From contig NZ_CACSJO010000019.1 of the NCBI RefSeq assembly GCF_902706195.1, positions 1 to 64,000 on the forward strand: a DNA stretch of 64,000 nt. Direction: 5' to 3'. The stretch is from Novosphingobium sp. 18050. GTDB taxonomy: Bacteria > Pseudomonadota > Alphaproteobacteria > Sphingomonadales > Sphingomonadaceae. The notes beneath the pieces are model-generated. The model saw only the letters and a program-made list of their open reading frames with translations. It made no database searches and was not told where the DNA came from. Shown here in pieces: positions 14,672 to 23,857 of this stretch (position 1 is its first letter; the number at the start of each line of letters is the position of its first letter). Position numbers and translations under genes: made by a program.

Positions 14672-14931
14672 TGACAGAACGTCTCAATGACGCGGTGCGA
14701 ACGATGATGGCGGCAACGGGCATGGTCGGACAGTTCGACATCTACCAAGAGGGCAGCATGTCGCACGGCTTCGTCGGCAAGCCGAATGACGGCGAGGACA
14801 TGCGCGTCACCGTCATCGTGACGCCGATCCACGTATCAGCGTCCATTAGCCTCACTGCTGAGGTGCGAGAGGGCGAACCAAAGGATGGATGGCGCCAATT
14901 CGTCATAGATACCCCCCGGTCAAAAGTCTGA
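14671..14931 (+). CDS. Small phage protein between HNH and terminase
   Basis: An 86-residue protein starting MTERLNDAVRTMMAATGMVG. Its ATG overlaps the previous stop (TAATG) behind a GGAG site. The centre is strand-rich (MRVTVIVTPIHVSASISLTA). No family recognised. A 92-bp gap follows, which could hold a cos or pac site, but I see no diagnostic sequence. Confidence 0.6.
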   Translation: MTERLNDAVRTMMAATGMVGQFDIYQEGSMSHGFVGKPNDGEDMRVTVIVTPIHVSASISLTAEVREGEPKDGWRQFVIDTPRSKV

Positions 14932-15023
14932 GGGGCGGCGATCTCCTGACCGGTGGCGAACCTCCCTGCGCACCGAGAGCAATTTTCAAACTAAAAAGTT
15001 CAGCCGGAAAGGGGTGAACCTGA

Positions 15024-15467
15024 ATGACCGTCACTCCGATCGAAGGCACCGGCGCCATCGTCGTCGAGCCTGACTGGGCGCTGATCCTGACCGATGAGAT
15101 CGAGCTCGCCGCCGCCACTGAACATTGGCGGCGCGTCACCACCGAAATGAAGGATCGGGAAATTCTGACCCCGGCGAACGCTCACGCTATCCAGCGCCTG
15201 GTGCTCGCCTATGTCGTGTATGATCGCTGCGCCCGCGACGTTGCGGAACATGGCGCGGTGACCAAGCCGAAGCGCGGCAACCCGAAAGCCATCGCTCGCC
15301 TGAGCCCTTATTTCACGGCGATGCGCGAAGCTGGCTCGGACGCCGATCGGCAGGAGCAGGAGCTTGGCCTGTCGCCCCGCCGCCGCGCTGGCGCCGCAAA
15401 GGTGGAGAAGAAGGGCCGCCGGGTGACTGGCGCCGACACGTATCTGAAGCCCCGCAACATTGCCTAA
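15024..15467 (+). CDS. Terminase small subunit, P27 family
   Basis: A 147-residue protein. The P27-type core is visible at about 55-125: HAIQRLVLAYVVYDRCARDV, a GNPKAIARLSPYF segment, then REAGSDADRQEQELGLSPRRR. It should bind the packaging site and hand DNA to the large subunit. A GGAAAGGGGTG ribosome-binding region precedes the ATG. It overlaps the large-subunit frame by 8 nt. Confidence 0.88.
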   Translation: MTVTPIEGTGAIVVEPDWALILTDEIELAAATEHWRRVTTEMKDREILTPANAHAIQRLVLAYVVYDRCARDVAEHGAVTKPKRGNPKAIARLSPYFTAMREAGSDADRQEQELGLSPRRRAGAAKVEKKGRRVTGADTYLKPRNIA

Positions 15468-17266
15468 CCCCTACCTCGCGGCAGAGGACCCGACGACAGC
15501 CTGGGCGCGTGATGCCGTCGCCGGCAAGTTCGTCGTCGGCGATATCGTGCGGGGCCAGGCCGAGCGTCACCTGCGCGACATTCGCGACGGCGAGCGACGG
15601 GGGCTGTTCTGGAAGCCCGAGGAAGCCGGCCATGCGCTGGGGTTCTTCCCGGCTGTGTTCACGGTGACCGATGGCCCGGCAGCGGGCCAGCCGTTCCACC
15701 CGCTCGCCTGGCACACGTTCGTGATGGGCAGCCTCTTCGGCTGGCACACCTCAAGCGGGCGCTTGCGGTTCCGAGACCGGAAAGGGTCAGGCCAAGTCGC
15801 CGCTGATGGCGGGCATCGGGCTCTACATGATGGGTTGGTGCGGGATTCCCCGCGCCCAGGTGTTCGCGCTGGCGAATGACAAGGCCACAGCCAACGTGCT
15901 GTTTCGGGATGCCACGGCCATGTGCCGGGCCGACATCCCGGACCAGGAGGACGGCGACAGTCTCGAAAATAGAGGGGAGGTGATCATTCGCGGCGAGGGC
16001 GATAACGCCTGGAAGATCGAGCACCCCGAGACAGGCTCGTTCTTCCGAACGCTGGCCGGCGGCGAGCGACAGTCGGGCCCGCGCCCGGCTGCAGTGCTTG
16101 CCGACGAGATCCACGAGTTCCGCACTGACACCTCCCTGAAGACCTGGGAGGAGGCCATCGCCAAGGTGGCCGGCAGTGCCATGTTGATCATGGGGACGAA
16201 CACCCCCGCGACCGCGCAGCATGTCGGCACCAGCTACAGCGATCTCTACCAGGACATCGCGCTCGGCAAAGTGAAGGACGACACCGCGTTCGCGTTCGTG
16301 GCGCGGGTCGACAAGAAGGACCGGGACACGGTTTTCGAGAACGAGGCGGTCTGGCGTAAGTCGCTGCCGGCGCTCGGCGAGACCTTCCCGATCGAGAATA
16401 TCCGCGAGCGCGTGAACACCGCTCGCACCCGCATCTCTACCGCCAGCTCGACCAAGCGCCTGTATTTCGGAGTGCCAACCGGCGCCGCCGACTTCTGGAT
16501 TGCCGAGGAGGCTTGGGCGGCGGTGCAGGGCAGCGTCGATAGCCGGGAGCAGCGCGGCAAGCGCTGCTATCTGTCGCTCGACCTTTCGCAGAAAAACGAC
16601 CTTACCGCGCTGTCGGCAGACTGGATCGACACCCCAGTCGACCAGCCCGTCCGGCACACGGTCAAGACCTGGTACTGGACCACCAAGCGGGGCCTGGAAG
16701 ATCGGGCCAAGGCCGACAACGCCCCATACGAGGACTGGGTAGCGGAGAGCTACCTGAAGGCGGTGGATGGCCCGGTCATCGACTACACCTATGTCGCGAT
16801 GCAGGTGAAGGAACTGTGCGCGGAGCACGATGTCGCCTTTCTTGCGTTCGACGTCGCGTTCCTTGCGCAATTCGAGGAAGCATGCGCCGAAGTCGGGCTT
16901 GAGGTCTGGCGTTTCGAAGGTCCCGGCAAGCCGGAAGGCAGAGGTCTAAAACTCGTTGCGCACGCGCAGGGCACCAAGATCATCTTCCAAGAGAAACAGC
17001 TGTGCATGCCGACTTCGATCACGAAATTGGAAGACGTCATCCTTGCCGAGCAGATCGTCATCGACGCATCTCCAGTGACTTACAGTTGCGCAGCGAATGC
17101 TGCTCTTGACGAGGACGGTCAGGGCAATCGGGCCTTTAACAAGCAGCGCTCACGCGGCCGGATCGACGGGATTGTGACTGTCGCGATGGCCGTTGGTGCC
17201 GCCGCGATGAATGAAAAGCCGAAGAAGAAGTCGGTTTACGCCTCGCGCGGCATTATTCGGGTTTAA
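15460..17266 (+). pseudogene. Terminase large subunit, frameshifted at Walker A
   Basis: The first frame (TTG start, LPNPYLAAEDPTTAWARDAV) gives the expected N terminus up to FHPLAWHTFVMGSLFGWHTS and then GRLRFR. The rest is in another frame: GAG at 15773 begins ETGKGQAKSPLMAGIGLYMM, the Walker A region, and continues to the end with the RNase H-like nuclease (LSLDLSQKNDLTALSADW). Comparison with the family pattern (FR.AY.E.GKG.GKSPL) suggests a loss of about 14 bp just before Walker A, and the frame change equals a loss of 3n+2 bases. Neither piece alone can be a working motor: the second ORF, from ATG 15806, lacks Walker A. The ATPase would package DNA into proheads. A sequencing or assembly error is the alternative. 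Confidence 0.82.
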
Positions 17267-17277
17267 CGGGAGGTCGA

Positions 17278-18582
17278 ATGGGATTCTTTGACCGCCTGTT
17301 TGGCGTGCCATCTGCCGCGCCCGCGCCGGACGCTCCTGAACAGGGCCGCCGCTCCCCGGCCTCGTATGAGACTTGGGATATGGACAGCCCCGCTCTGGCG
17401 CAATTCCTGAGTGAAGGTCGTCAGTCGGCTTCTGGGGTTAGCGTCAACGAGACGATGGCGCTGCGGAACAGCGCGTTCTTCCGTGCAGCGCACCTGATCT
17501 CAAGCGCTATGGGAATGCTGCCCACGCACCTGATGCGCCGCAGCATTGACCGCGAAGGCCGGGAGACGATTTCAAAGGCGAAAGACCACGCGCTGTATCG
17601 ACTGCTGCACAAGCGGCCGAACCAGTATCAAACCGCGTTCGAGTTCAAGAGCTACATGCAACTTTTGGCTCTTCTCGATGGGAACGCCTACGCGCTGATC
17701 ATCCGTGGAATGCGGCGCGGGAAGCAGAACCAGATCATCGCCTTGGTGCCGCTGAAGCGGAAATCCGTCACCCCCAAGCTGTCAGATGATTGGAACTTGA
17801 CCTTCGAGTATCGCCGCCCCGGTGGTGGGACGACCATCCTTCGTCAGGACGAAGTCTTCCACTTCCGCCATCCTGTCACGCGCGATGGCCTCAAGGGCGT
17901 CAACCTGCTGGACATGGCAGTCAATGCCATCGGCATCGCAGCCCAGGCCGAGAAAGCAGCCGGCAAGGTGCTCAAGGGCGGCGTCATGGCCGGCGGCGCT
18001 TTGGAGACCGAGAAAGATTTGGGCGACGAGGCGATCAAGAGCCTCCGCGAAAGCATGCGCGAGCGCCAGGCCGATGGCGACGCGGCGGGTGAATGGTTGA
18101 TCCTTGAGGAAGGCCTGAAGGCGAAGCCCTTCGTAACTTCCGCCAAAGATGCACAGTTCGATGAGATGCGGAAGCGTCAGGCCGAAGAAATTTCGCGCTT
18201 CACCGGCGTGCCGCGCCCACTGCTGATGATGGATGAGACGAGCTGGGGCAGCGGCATCGAGCAGCTGGGCCTGTTCTTCGTCACCTACTGCCTGATGCCT
18301 TGGTTCGTCGCTTGGGAGCAGGCCATCGAGCGATCTTGCTTGAGCGAAGCGGAGCAGGACGCGGACGAACTCTACGTCAAGTTCAACGAGGGTGCGCTTC
18401 TGCGAGGCTCTCTCAAGGACCAGGCCGATTTCTTCGCCAAGGCTCTCGGGCCGAACAGTGCTTACCGGACGCCCGACGAAGTTCGAGGCGCTTTCGACCT
18501 CAACCCCATCGAGGGCGGCGATAAGCTGCCTGCCCCCGCCGCCAAAATCACTACGCCGCCCAAGGAACCCGTCGATGACTGA
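17278..18582 (+). CDS. Phage portal protein, HK97 family
   Basis: A 434-residue portal starting MGFFDRLFGVPSAAPAPDAP behind GGGAGG. It shows the usual order: VNETMALRNSAFFRAAHLIS, DHALYRLLHKRPN, then HFRHPVTRDGLKGVNLLDMA, FTGVPRPLLMMDETSWGSGI and LFFVTYCLMPWFVAWEQAIE. It forms the dodecameric DNA channel at one capsid vertex and the docking site for terminase. Length and motifs look intact. It overlaps the protease gene by 8 nt. Confidence 0.93.
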   Translation: MGFFDRLFGVPSAAPAPDAPEQGRRSPASYETWDMDSPALAQFLSEGRQSASGVSVNETMALRNSAFFRAAHLISSAMGMLPTHLMRRSIDREGRETISKAKDHALYRLLHKRPNQYQTAFEFKSYMQLLALLDGNAYALIIRGMRRGKQNQIIALVPLKRKSVTPKLSDDWNLTFEYRRPGGGTTILRQDEVFHFRHPVTRDGLKGVNLLDMAVNAIGIAAQAEKAAGKVLKGGVMAGGALETEKDLGDEAIKSLRESMRERQADGDAAGEWLILEEGLKAKPFVTSAKDAQFDEMRKRQAEEISRFTGVPRPLLMMDETSWGSGIEQLGLFFVTYCLMPWFVAWEQAIERSCLSEAEQDADELYVKFNEGALLRGSLKDQADFFAKALGPNSAYRTPDEVRGAFDLNPIEGGDKLPAPAAKITTPPKEPVDD

Positions 18583-19573
18583 TCAGCCCTCAAAGACCGG
18601 CCGGCCGGCCGCAGTGAAGACGATCAACGGTCGCCCGTTGCCGGGTGCCGCGCCGTCACAACAGGCGGCCCCGCCGCGCCCGCGCGCTATCGTGGGTGGG
18701 ATCACGGCCCGGCAACGCCCCGGCGCGCTTCCGGTCCCTGCCGAACGCGGCGTTTCTGCCTTCACGCCCGCGCCTGTCCTTGACCGTTGGAACGCGGACG
18801 CGGCTGGCATCCGCCCGGCTGCGCTGGAACCAGGCGACAATGTCATCACCATGTTCGACATCATCGGCGAGGATTGGTGGACAGGTGGCGGGATCACCGC
18901 GAAAAAGGTGGCGGCCCAGCTGCGCGCCATCGGCGATCGTCCCGTCGAGGTCCAGATCAACAGCCCCGGCGGCGATATGTTCGAAGGCTTGGCGATCTAC
19001 AACGTGTTGCGCGAACATCCGCAAGACATCACCGTCAAAGTGATGGGCATGGCCGCCTCGGCAGCATCTGTCATCGCCATGGCCGGCGATACCGTGCAGA
19101 TCGGCGCGGCTTCTTTCCTGATGATCCATAATTGCTGGGTCGTCGCGGTCGGCAATCGGAACGACATGGCCGAGGTCGCTGAATTCCTCGCTCCTTTCGA
19201 CCAGGCCATGGCCGACGTTTACGCCCAGCGTAGCGGTAAAACGTCTGCCGAGTGCGCGAAGTGGATGGACCAAGAGACGTACATGTCAGGGTCCGTGGCC
19301 ATCGAGCGCGGCTTTGCCGATGCACTCCTGTCCGCCGACCAGACCAAGGTTGATGAGAAGGCCAAGGCATCGGACGCCGCCGTCAACGATGTCCGCGCCA
19401 TGGAACTTGCGCTGGTCGCCGGCGGCGCCACGCGCAGCGATGCACGGTCCCGCATCAACAAAATCAAGGGTACGCCCGGCGCTGCCCTCGACCCTGCCGA
19501 CACGCCTGGCGCTGGCGGCGATCCCGAACTGGCTTCCGCGATCGAGCGGCTGGTCCAGTCTTTCCGCAGCTAA
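18575..19573 (+). CDS. Prohead maturation protease, ClpP-like (S14)
   Basis: A 332-residue protein starting MTDQPSKTGRPAAVKTINGR. After a disordered, Pro/Ala-rich N terminus, residues about 88-280 match ClpP-type head proteases: VQINSPGGDMFEGLAIYNVL, the nucleophile Ser162 in MGMAASAASVIAMAG, and the catalytic His185 in FLMIHNCW. It would remove the scaffold part of the capsid protein during head maturation. The C terminus is a Gly/Ala/Pro-rich linker. The start was chosen because the longer frame lies inside the portal gene. Confidence 0.9.
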   Translation: MTDQPSKTGRPAAVKTINGRPLPGAAPSQQAAPPRPRAIVGGITARQRPGALPVPAERGVSAFTPAPVLDRWNADAAGIRPAALEPGDNVITMFDIIGEDWWTGGGITAKKVAAQLRAIGDRPVEVQINSPGGDMFEGLAIYNVLREHPQDITVKVMGMAASAASVIAMAGDTVQIGAASFLMIHNCWVVAVGNRNDMAEVAEFLAPFDQAMADVYAQRSGKTSAECAKWMDQETYMSGSVAIERGFADALLSADQTKVDEKAKASDAAVNDVRAMELALVAGGATRSDARSRINKIKGTPGAALDPADTPGAGGDPELASAIERLVQSFRS

Positions 19574-19591
19574 GAGCCAAAGAGGCACACC

Positions 19592-20965
19592 ATGAAGCGC
19601 ATTTCGATGACCGCCCTCGCGGCGGTGGCGACCCTGCTCGCCTACCCGTTCCGCGCACTGCGCGCGGAGACCCCGACCCTGACCCTGACCGCCTCGGTGA
19701 TCCCCGCGATGCCGCGCGCGATCATGGGCTCCACCATCCGTGCGGACGTTTCCGGTGACCCGAAGGCGATGATCGCGGCCCTCCAGGGCGCGTTCGACGA
19801 GTTCAAGTCGGCGAATGACGAGCGCCTGAAGGCGAAGGTCGACGACGCCGTCGTGACCGACAAGCTGAGCAAGATGAACGAAACGATGAGCGCGCTGGAA
19901 GCGTCCATCAACGACCATTCTGCGAAGCTCGCCGCTGCGCAGCTCGGCGGCACCAACACCCCCGCGCTCGCCGACCCCGAATATTCGGGCCTCTTCTCGT
20001 CCTACATGCGCGAAGGCGCGCGTGAGCAGGAAGAGAGGCTGAAGGCGGCGCATCGCACCGGCCCGCGCGCCGCGATGACCGAGGGCACCAATGCCGACGG
20101 CGGCTACACCACGCCGATCGAGTGGGATCGTTCGATCAACGAGCGCCTGAAGCTGATCAATCCGATCCGCGCCGAGGCGACCGTGCAGTCGATCAGCACG
20201 TCGGGCTTCACGAAGCTGTTCACCGACCGCGCTGTCGGCTCCGGCTGGGTGGGAGAAACGGCGTCGCGCCCCGCAACGAGCACGCCGCAGTTCACCTCGC
20301 TCGACTTCGGGCTGGGCGAGATCTACGCCAACGCCGCCGCATCGCAGCGCCTTCTCGACGACAGCGAAATCGACATCGAGCGCTGGCTCGTCGACGAGAT
20401 CGAGGTCGAGTTCTCCCGCCAGGAGGGTATCGCCTTCCTTTCGGGCGATGGCACTAACAAGCCGTTCGGCCTGCTGGGGTACGTGACCGGTGCGGCCGCC
20501 GCTGCGCGCCATCCTTGGGGCGCAATCGAGGTCGTGAATAGCGGCGCGGCTGCTGCGTTCACCACCGACGGTGTGATCGATACCGTCTACAAGCTGCCGG
20601 CCGCCTATGAGCCCAACGCGAAGTTCTTCCTCAACCGCTCCTCGCTCGGCGGCGTGCGCAAGCTGAAGGACGGCCAGGGGAATTACATCTGGCAGCCGAC
20701 GTTCGTCGCGGGCCAGCCCTCCACCCTGGCCGGCCGTCCGGTCGTGGACGTTCCTGACATGCCGAACCTCGGCGCCGGCGCGGTGGCCGCGCTCTTCGGC
20801 GACATGCGCGAGACCTACCTCGTGATCGACCGCATCGGCGTTCGCGTCCTGCGCGATCCCTACACCAACAAGCCTTTCATCTGCTTCTACGTGACCAAGC
20901 GCGTAGGCGGCGGCGTGAAAAATCCGGACGCCATGAAGGCCATCAAGATCGGCACCGGCGCCTGA
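19592..20965 (+). CDS. Major capsid protein, HK97 fold with N-terminal scaffold
   Basis: A 457-residue protein. Residues about 50-125 form a coiled-coil scaffold (AALQGAFDEFKSANDERLKA) that the neighbouring protease should remove. The HK97 shell starts around 145 with FSSYMREGAREQEERLKA, then GGYTTPIEWDRSINERLKLI, TSLDFGLGEIYANAAASQRL and a DGTNKPFGLLGY loop. The first 45 residues (MKRISMTALAAVATLLAYPF) look like a signal peptide, odd for a capsid protein. They may be part of the removed scaffold. An AGAGG site precedes the ATG, and a strong hairpin follows the gene. Confidence 0.93.
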   Translation: MKRISMTALAAVATLLAYPFRALRAETPTLTLTASVIPAMPRAIMGSTIRADVSGDPKAMIAALQGAFDEFKSANDERLKAKVDDAVVTDKLSKMNETMSALEASINDHSAKLAAAQLGGTNTPALADPEYSGLFSSYMREGAREQEERLKAAHRTGPRAAMTEGTNADGGYTTPIEWDRSINERLKLINPIRAEATVQSISTSGFTKLFTDRAVGSGWVGETASRPATSTPQFTSLDFGLGEIYANAAASQRLLDDSEIDIERWLVDEIEVEFSRQEGIAFLSGDGTNKPFGLLGYVTGAAAAARHPWGAIEVVNSGAAAAFTTDGVIDTVYKLPAAYEPNAKFFLNRSSLGGVRKLKDGQGNYIWQPTFVAGQPSTLAGRPVVDVPDMPNLGAGAVAALFGDMRETYLVIDRIGVRVLRDPYTNKPFICFYVTKRVGGGVKNPDAMKAIKIGTGA

Positions 20966-20973
20966 TCAAACTT

Positions 20974-20997
20974 CCGGGGCGGTTTCGGCCGCCCCGG
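20974..20997 (+). terminator. Hairpin after the capsid gene
   Basis: A 9-bp perfect GC stem (CCGGGGCGG/CCGCCCCGG) with a TTTCGG loop, 9 nt after the capsid stop. No T tract follows. It may stabilise the capsid message or reduce read-through into the connector genes. Confidence 0.5.
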
Positions 20998-21050
20998 TTG
21001 ATCGAAGCGACGCTGCATGCGCCGTTTCGGTCAACTGCAGGAGACCCCTC

Positions 21051-21302
21051 ATGAATACCCGCACCACCTCGACCGCCAGCGGCACCGCCGCGACCAAGCC
21101 CGCCGACATCGCCGCCGCCACCGAGATCGACACCTCGGGCGCGCCGCAGCAGATCGTTCCTGACGTCGATCTCGACCATCCGGCCGTGGACAGCGACCCG
21201 CGCGCGGGCACGTCCGTCGAGCAGAACAAGATCGACTTCAACGATCCCACGCTGACCGGCCAGGAAGCGGTCGAAAAGAACCTGGGCGAACAGAAGAAGT
21301 AA
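21051..21302 (+). CDS. Small acidic Thr/Ala-rich phage protein
   Basis: An 83-residue, low-complexity, acidic protein starting MNTRTTSTASGTAATKPADI behind CAGGAG. It is probably disordered. Its place between capsid and connector genes suggests a head decoration or assembly factor, but the sequence itself does not tell. Hairpins flank it on both sides. Confidence 0.6.
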   Translation: MNTRTTSTASGTAATKPADIAAATEIDTSGAPQQIVPDVDLDHPAVDSDPRAGTSVEQNKIDFNDPTLTGQEAVEKNLGEQKK

Positions 21303-21320
21303 GCCGTCCCGGCGACCAAG

Positions 21321-21342
21321 GGGCCGGCCACCGCGCCGGCCC
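21321..21342 (+). terminator. Hairpin between head genes
   Basis: GGGCCGGC and GCCGGCCC pair with a 6-nt loop. An ACAAAAT stretch follows, not a T tract, and then the AGGAGG ribosome-binding site of the connector gene. Confidence 0.4.
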
Positions 21343-21364
21343 ACAAAATCAGGAGGTTTCGTCT

Positions 21365-21895
21365 ATGGCTCTGCCCGTCACGCTCGAAGAGGCCAAGCGC
21401 CAGCTGAAGGTCGAAGACGACGAGACAGACCAGAACGATGAGATCGAGGATTTCATCCGAGATGCTGCAGCGTGGGTCGAGGACTACACGGGTCACATCT
21501 TGGAGGCCCGCGAAGTGGTGGAGCACTTCAACGGCTTTTCTCCCGTTTCCATACGGGCTTGGCCGATTGCCGACACGTCGATTCCGGTTGTCACGTACAC
21601 CCCCGCCGGCGGGGTTCCTGCCACCCAGAATGCGCGGACAGACCTCACGGAGCGACCAGCCAAGGTCGCACCTGTCGTCGGTGCCTTTTGGCCTTTCATA
21701 GATAGCCGGCAGGCGTTCACGGTGACTATCCGCGCCGGCTACGAGGACCCCAACGAGGTTCCTCGGGGGCTTTGCCGGGCGATGCTGGTGATGATCGCGG
21801 CCTATGACGCCGATCGCGAAGGGGGGAAAATCTTTGCCGATGCCGAGGCCGCCGCAAAGCGCCTTTGCCGGCGCTTCAAGCGGCACACCCTGTGA
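21365..21895 (+). CDS. Head-tail connector (gp6-like)
   Basis: A 176-residue protein with the gp6/gp8-type start (LPVTLEEAKRQLKVEDDETD) and the helical core AAAWVEDYTGHIL. The later TIRAGYEDPNEVPRGLCRAM and MLVMIAAYDADREG are typical of this family. It forms a ring below the portal. An AGGAGG site precedes the ATG. It overlaps the next gene by 4 nt. Confidence 0.85.
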   Translation: MALPVTLEEAKRQLKVEDDETDQNDEIEDFIRDAAAWVEDYTGHILEAREVVEHFNGFSPVSIRAWPIADTSIPVVTYTPAGGVPATQNARTDLTERPAKVAPVVGAFWPFIDSRQAFTVTIRAGYEDPNEVPRGLCRAMLVMIAAYDADREGGKIFADAEAAAKRLCRRFKRHTL

Positions 21896-22236
21896 AGAAA
21901 GGCGAGCTCAACCGCCGCATTTCGATCTGGCGCGCAGAGCCGTTGGACGATGGCACCGCAACCGTGAACGGCGAGCCCGCCGAGATCGGCAAGCGCTGGG
22001 CGAAGAAGCATGATGTCAGCGACGGCGAGCGCCTTCGCGCAAGCCAGCAGGGGCAGGACTTAGCGACGCGCTTCACCGTCCTGAGCGGCCCGCTTACCCG
22101 CACGATCACCGGCAAGGACATCATCAAGCTCGGGGGCGCGGTCTACTACGTCACTGGGACGAAGGAAGTCGATGCTCTGCGCCGCAATGACGGCATCGAG
22201 ATCACCTGCTCGTCGCAGCCGGACATCACCGCATGA
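21892..22236 (+). CDS. Head closure / head-tail joining protein
   Basis: A 114-residue protein read from a GTG (VKKGELNRRISIWRAEPLDD) overlapping the previous stop. The RISIWR start, the WAKKHDVSDGERLRASQQ centre and the C-terminal DIIKLGGAVYYVTGTKEVDA follow the SPP1 gp16/HK97 gp7 head-tail joining pattern. It should close the connector and attach the tail. Confidence 0.78.
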   Translation: MKKGELNRRISIWRAEPLDDGTATVNGEPAEIGKRWAKKHDVSDGERLRASQQGQDLATRFTVLSGPLTRTITGKDIIKLGGAVYYVTGTKEVDALRRNDGIEITCSSQPDITA

Positions 22237-22646
22237 AGCCGACCATGAAGCTCGTCGTTTCGAAGAATTTGAAGAGCAACCTGAAGGCGATGGGCAAGGC
22301 GCTCACCCGCAAGACCCTGACGCCGATCATGCGCGAGAACTTGAAGCCGATGGCCGAAGACATGCGCGCGCACGCCGCGCGCGGCTCCGGCGAGATGGCG
22401 AAAAGCGTCCGCGTATCGAACCGGCTGTCCAAGACCCAGCGGTCGAAGCTCGACCGCATCGCGCCGATCGAGATGTACGTCGGCCCCGGCCCGCTGCCGC
22501 AGGCCATCCAGGAAGAGTTCGGAAATTTCCGCCAGGCACCGCGCCCGTTCATCCGTCCGGCGTTCGATTCCGGCGCCGATAAGGCGATGCGCGGAATTGC
22601 GGAGGACGGCGTGAAGGCGATCCTCGGGGCGGTGAAGAAGGACTGA
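22233..22646 (+). CDS. Tail completion protein, HK97 gp10 family
   Basis: A 137-residue protein. The N terminus is basic (MKPTMKLVVSKNLKSNLKAM) and the C-terminal half carries the gp10 signature (QAIQEEFGNFRQAPRPFIRP). It overlaps the closure gene by 4 nt. The family takes part in tail termination or joining. Confidence 0.82.
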   Translation: MKPTMKLVVSKNLKSNLKAMGKALTRKTLTPIMRENLKPMAEDMRAHAARGSGEMAKSVRVSNRLSKTQRSKLDRIAPIEMYVGPGPLPQAIQEEFGNFRQAPRPFIRPAFDSGADKAMRGIAEDGVKAILGAVKKD

Positions 22647-22648
22647 CG

Positions 22649-23068
22649 ATGGACGAGGCGCTGCGGGATCTGCTGCTGGGAACGGCGGCGATCACAGACG
22701 TGGTCGCTCGCCGCGTAGACTGGGGTGTGCGTCCCCAGGGCGATGGGCTGCCGGCCGTTACCCTCGAACGCATTTCGGGCGGCGCACTGATGAACATGAA
22801 CGCCCCGAGCGGCTGGGACGTGGACCGCGTCCAGATCGAGTGCTGGGGACGGACCTACAAGGCGGCGAAGGACCTATCATTGGTTCTCGCCAGCCCAGGC
22901 GGCCCAGCGCAGCCCGCCGGCCTTTTGGTCGGCTTCCGGGGTGAGCGCCTTGGCGTGCGCCTCCGCACTTTCATTGTTGGTCGCCGGTCGGATTCGGACA
23001 GCGACAACAAAGGCCCAGTCCATCGGTCGAGTGTCGACGTGGTGGTTTGGCACAGCCTCTACACCTGA
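22649..23068 (+). CDS. Tail terminator-like protein, DUF3168 family
   Basis: A 139-residue protein (MDEALRDLLLGTAAITDVVA) with the DUF3168 pattern of a short helix, then GLPAVTLERISGG and the DRVQIECWGRTYKAAKDLSL block. These proteins cap the tail tube at the head-proximal end. The C terminus includes RRSDSDSDNKGPVHRSSVDV. It starts 2 nt after the gp10-like gene. Confidence 0.77.
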   Translation: MDEALRDLLLGTAAITDVVARRVDWGVRPQGDGLPAVTLERISGGALMNMNAPSGWDVDRVQIECWGRTYKAAKDLSLVLASPGGPAQPAGLLVGFRGERLGVRLRTFIVGRRSDSDSDNKGPVHRSSVDVVVWHSLYT

Positions 23069-23081
23069 CGGGAGAAGAACC

Positions 23082-23393
23082 ATGTGGATCGTTATCACGG
23101 CCCCTTTCATCGACAAGCTCGCCGAAGACCCCAAGGACGCGGAAGTCCCGGCTGGCAAGAAGATGAACGTCACCGCCGAGCGCGGCCAGGAACTCATCGA
23201 CCTTGGGCTTGCGGAAATCAGCGACACCGAGGGCACCAAGCCGACCAAGGCTGAAATCAAGGCGGGCATCGATTCCCTCGCGTTGGATATCGCAGCGAAC
23301 AGCGCTGCCGATCCCGGCGCCACCACCATCGCCCCCGGCATTGCCGGGCCGATCGACGGCCACCCGGCCGGCGAAGACATCACCCACGACTGA
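23082..23393 (+). CDS. Small tail-module protein, 103 aa
   Basis: It starts MWIVITAPFIDKLAEDPKDA behind GGGAGAAG. The frame upstream of this ATG lies inside the previous gene. The first 60 residues fold plausibly (GKKMNVTAERGQELIDLGLA) and the C terminus is a Pro/Ala/Gly linker. No named family recognised; position suggests a tail-tube or assembly accessory. Confidence 0.63.
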   Translation: MWIVITAPFIDKLAEDPKDAEVPAGKKMNVTAERGQELIDLGLAEISDTEGTKPTKAEIKAGIDSLALDIAANSAADPGATTIAPGIAGPIDGHPAGEDITHD

Positions 23394-23424
23394 CCCAGGC
23401 GCTGCGCCTGATTAGGAGGCTATA

Positions 23425-23856
23425 ATGGCAGAGACTAACGCGGCGACCGACATCGGTCTCCTCACCACCTTCGGCAAGGGCCCGAGCGGCGTCGGCTATA
23501 TCCCGTTCGCAGAGGCGACCGAAATCAATCCCCCCGAATCGGCGCGCGATAGCGTGACGTTCACGCACCACGGCAGCCCCGACGCGCACCACGAATACAA
23601 GCCGGGCCTGACGGATGGAGGCGAGGTCAGCATCGTCTACAACCTCGTCCCCGGGCTGTACGACGACGCGGTGATCGCAACCCACCTCGCTTCGCGCATC
23701 GTGGAGCCCTGGTGCATCATGTTCCCCAACGGCGCGGCGCTGAACTTCAGGGGCTTCGCGACGGCCCATGGCCGCGCAACTCCGCTCGATGACCGTATGA
23801 CCGGCTCTGTGACCTTCAAGGTCACCGGCAAGCCCGTCCTGACGCCGGCCGCCTGA
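23425..23856 (+). CDS. Major tail tube protein
   Basis: A 143-residue protein, strand-rich, with a start typical of lambda-like tube proteins (MAETNAATDIGLLTTFGKGP). The FAEATEINPPESARDSVTFT region and the final MTGSVTFKVTGKPVLTP fit too. It precedes the tail chaperone and tape-measure genes, the normal place for the tube protein. An AGGAGG site lies upstream. Confidence 0.83.
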   Translation: MAETNAATDIGLLTTFGKGPSGVGYIPFAEATEINPPESARDSVTFTHHGSPDAHHEYKPGLTDGGEVSIVYNLVPGLYDDAVIATHLASRIVEPWCIMFPNGAALNFRGFATAHGRATPLDDRMTGSVTFKVTGKPVLTPAA

Positions 23857-23857
23857 T

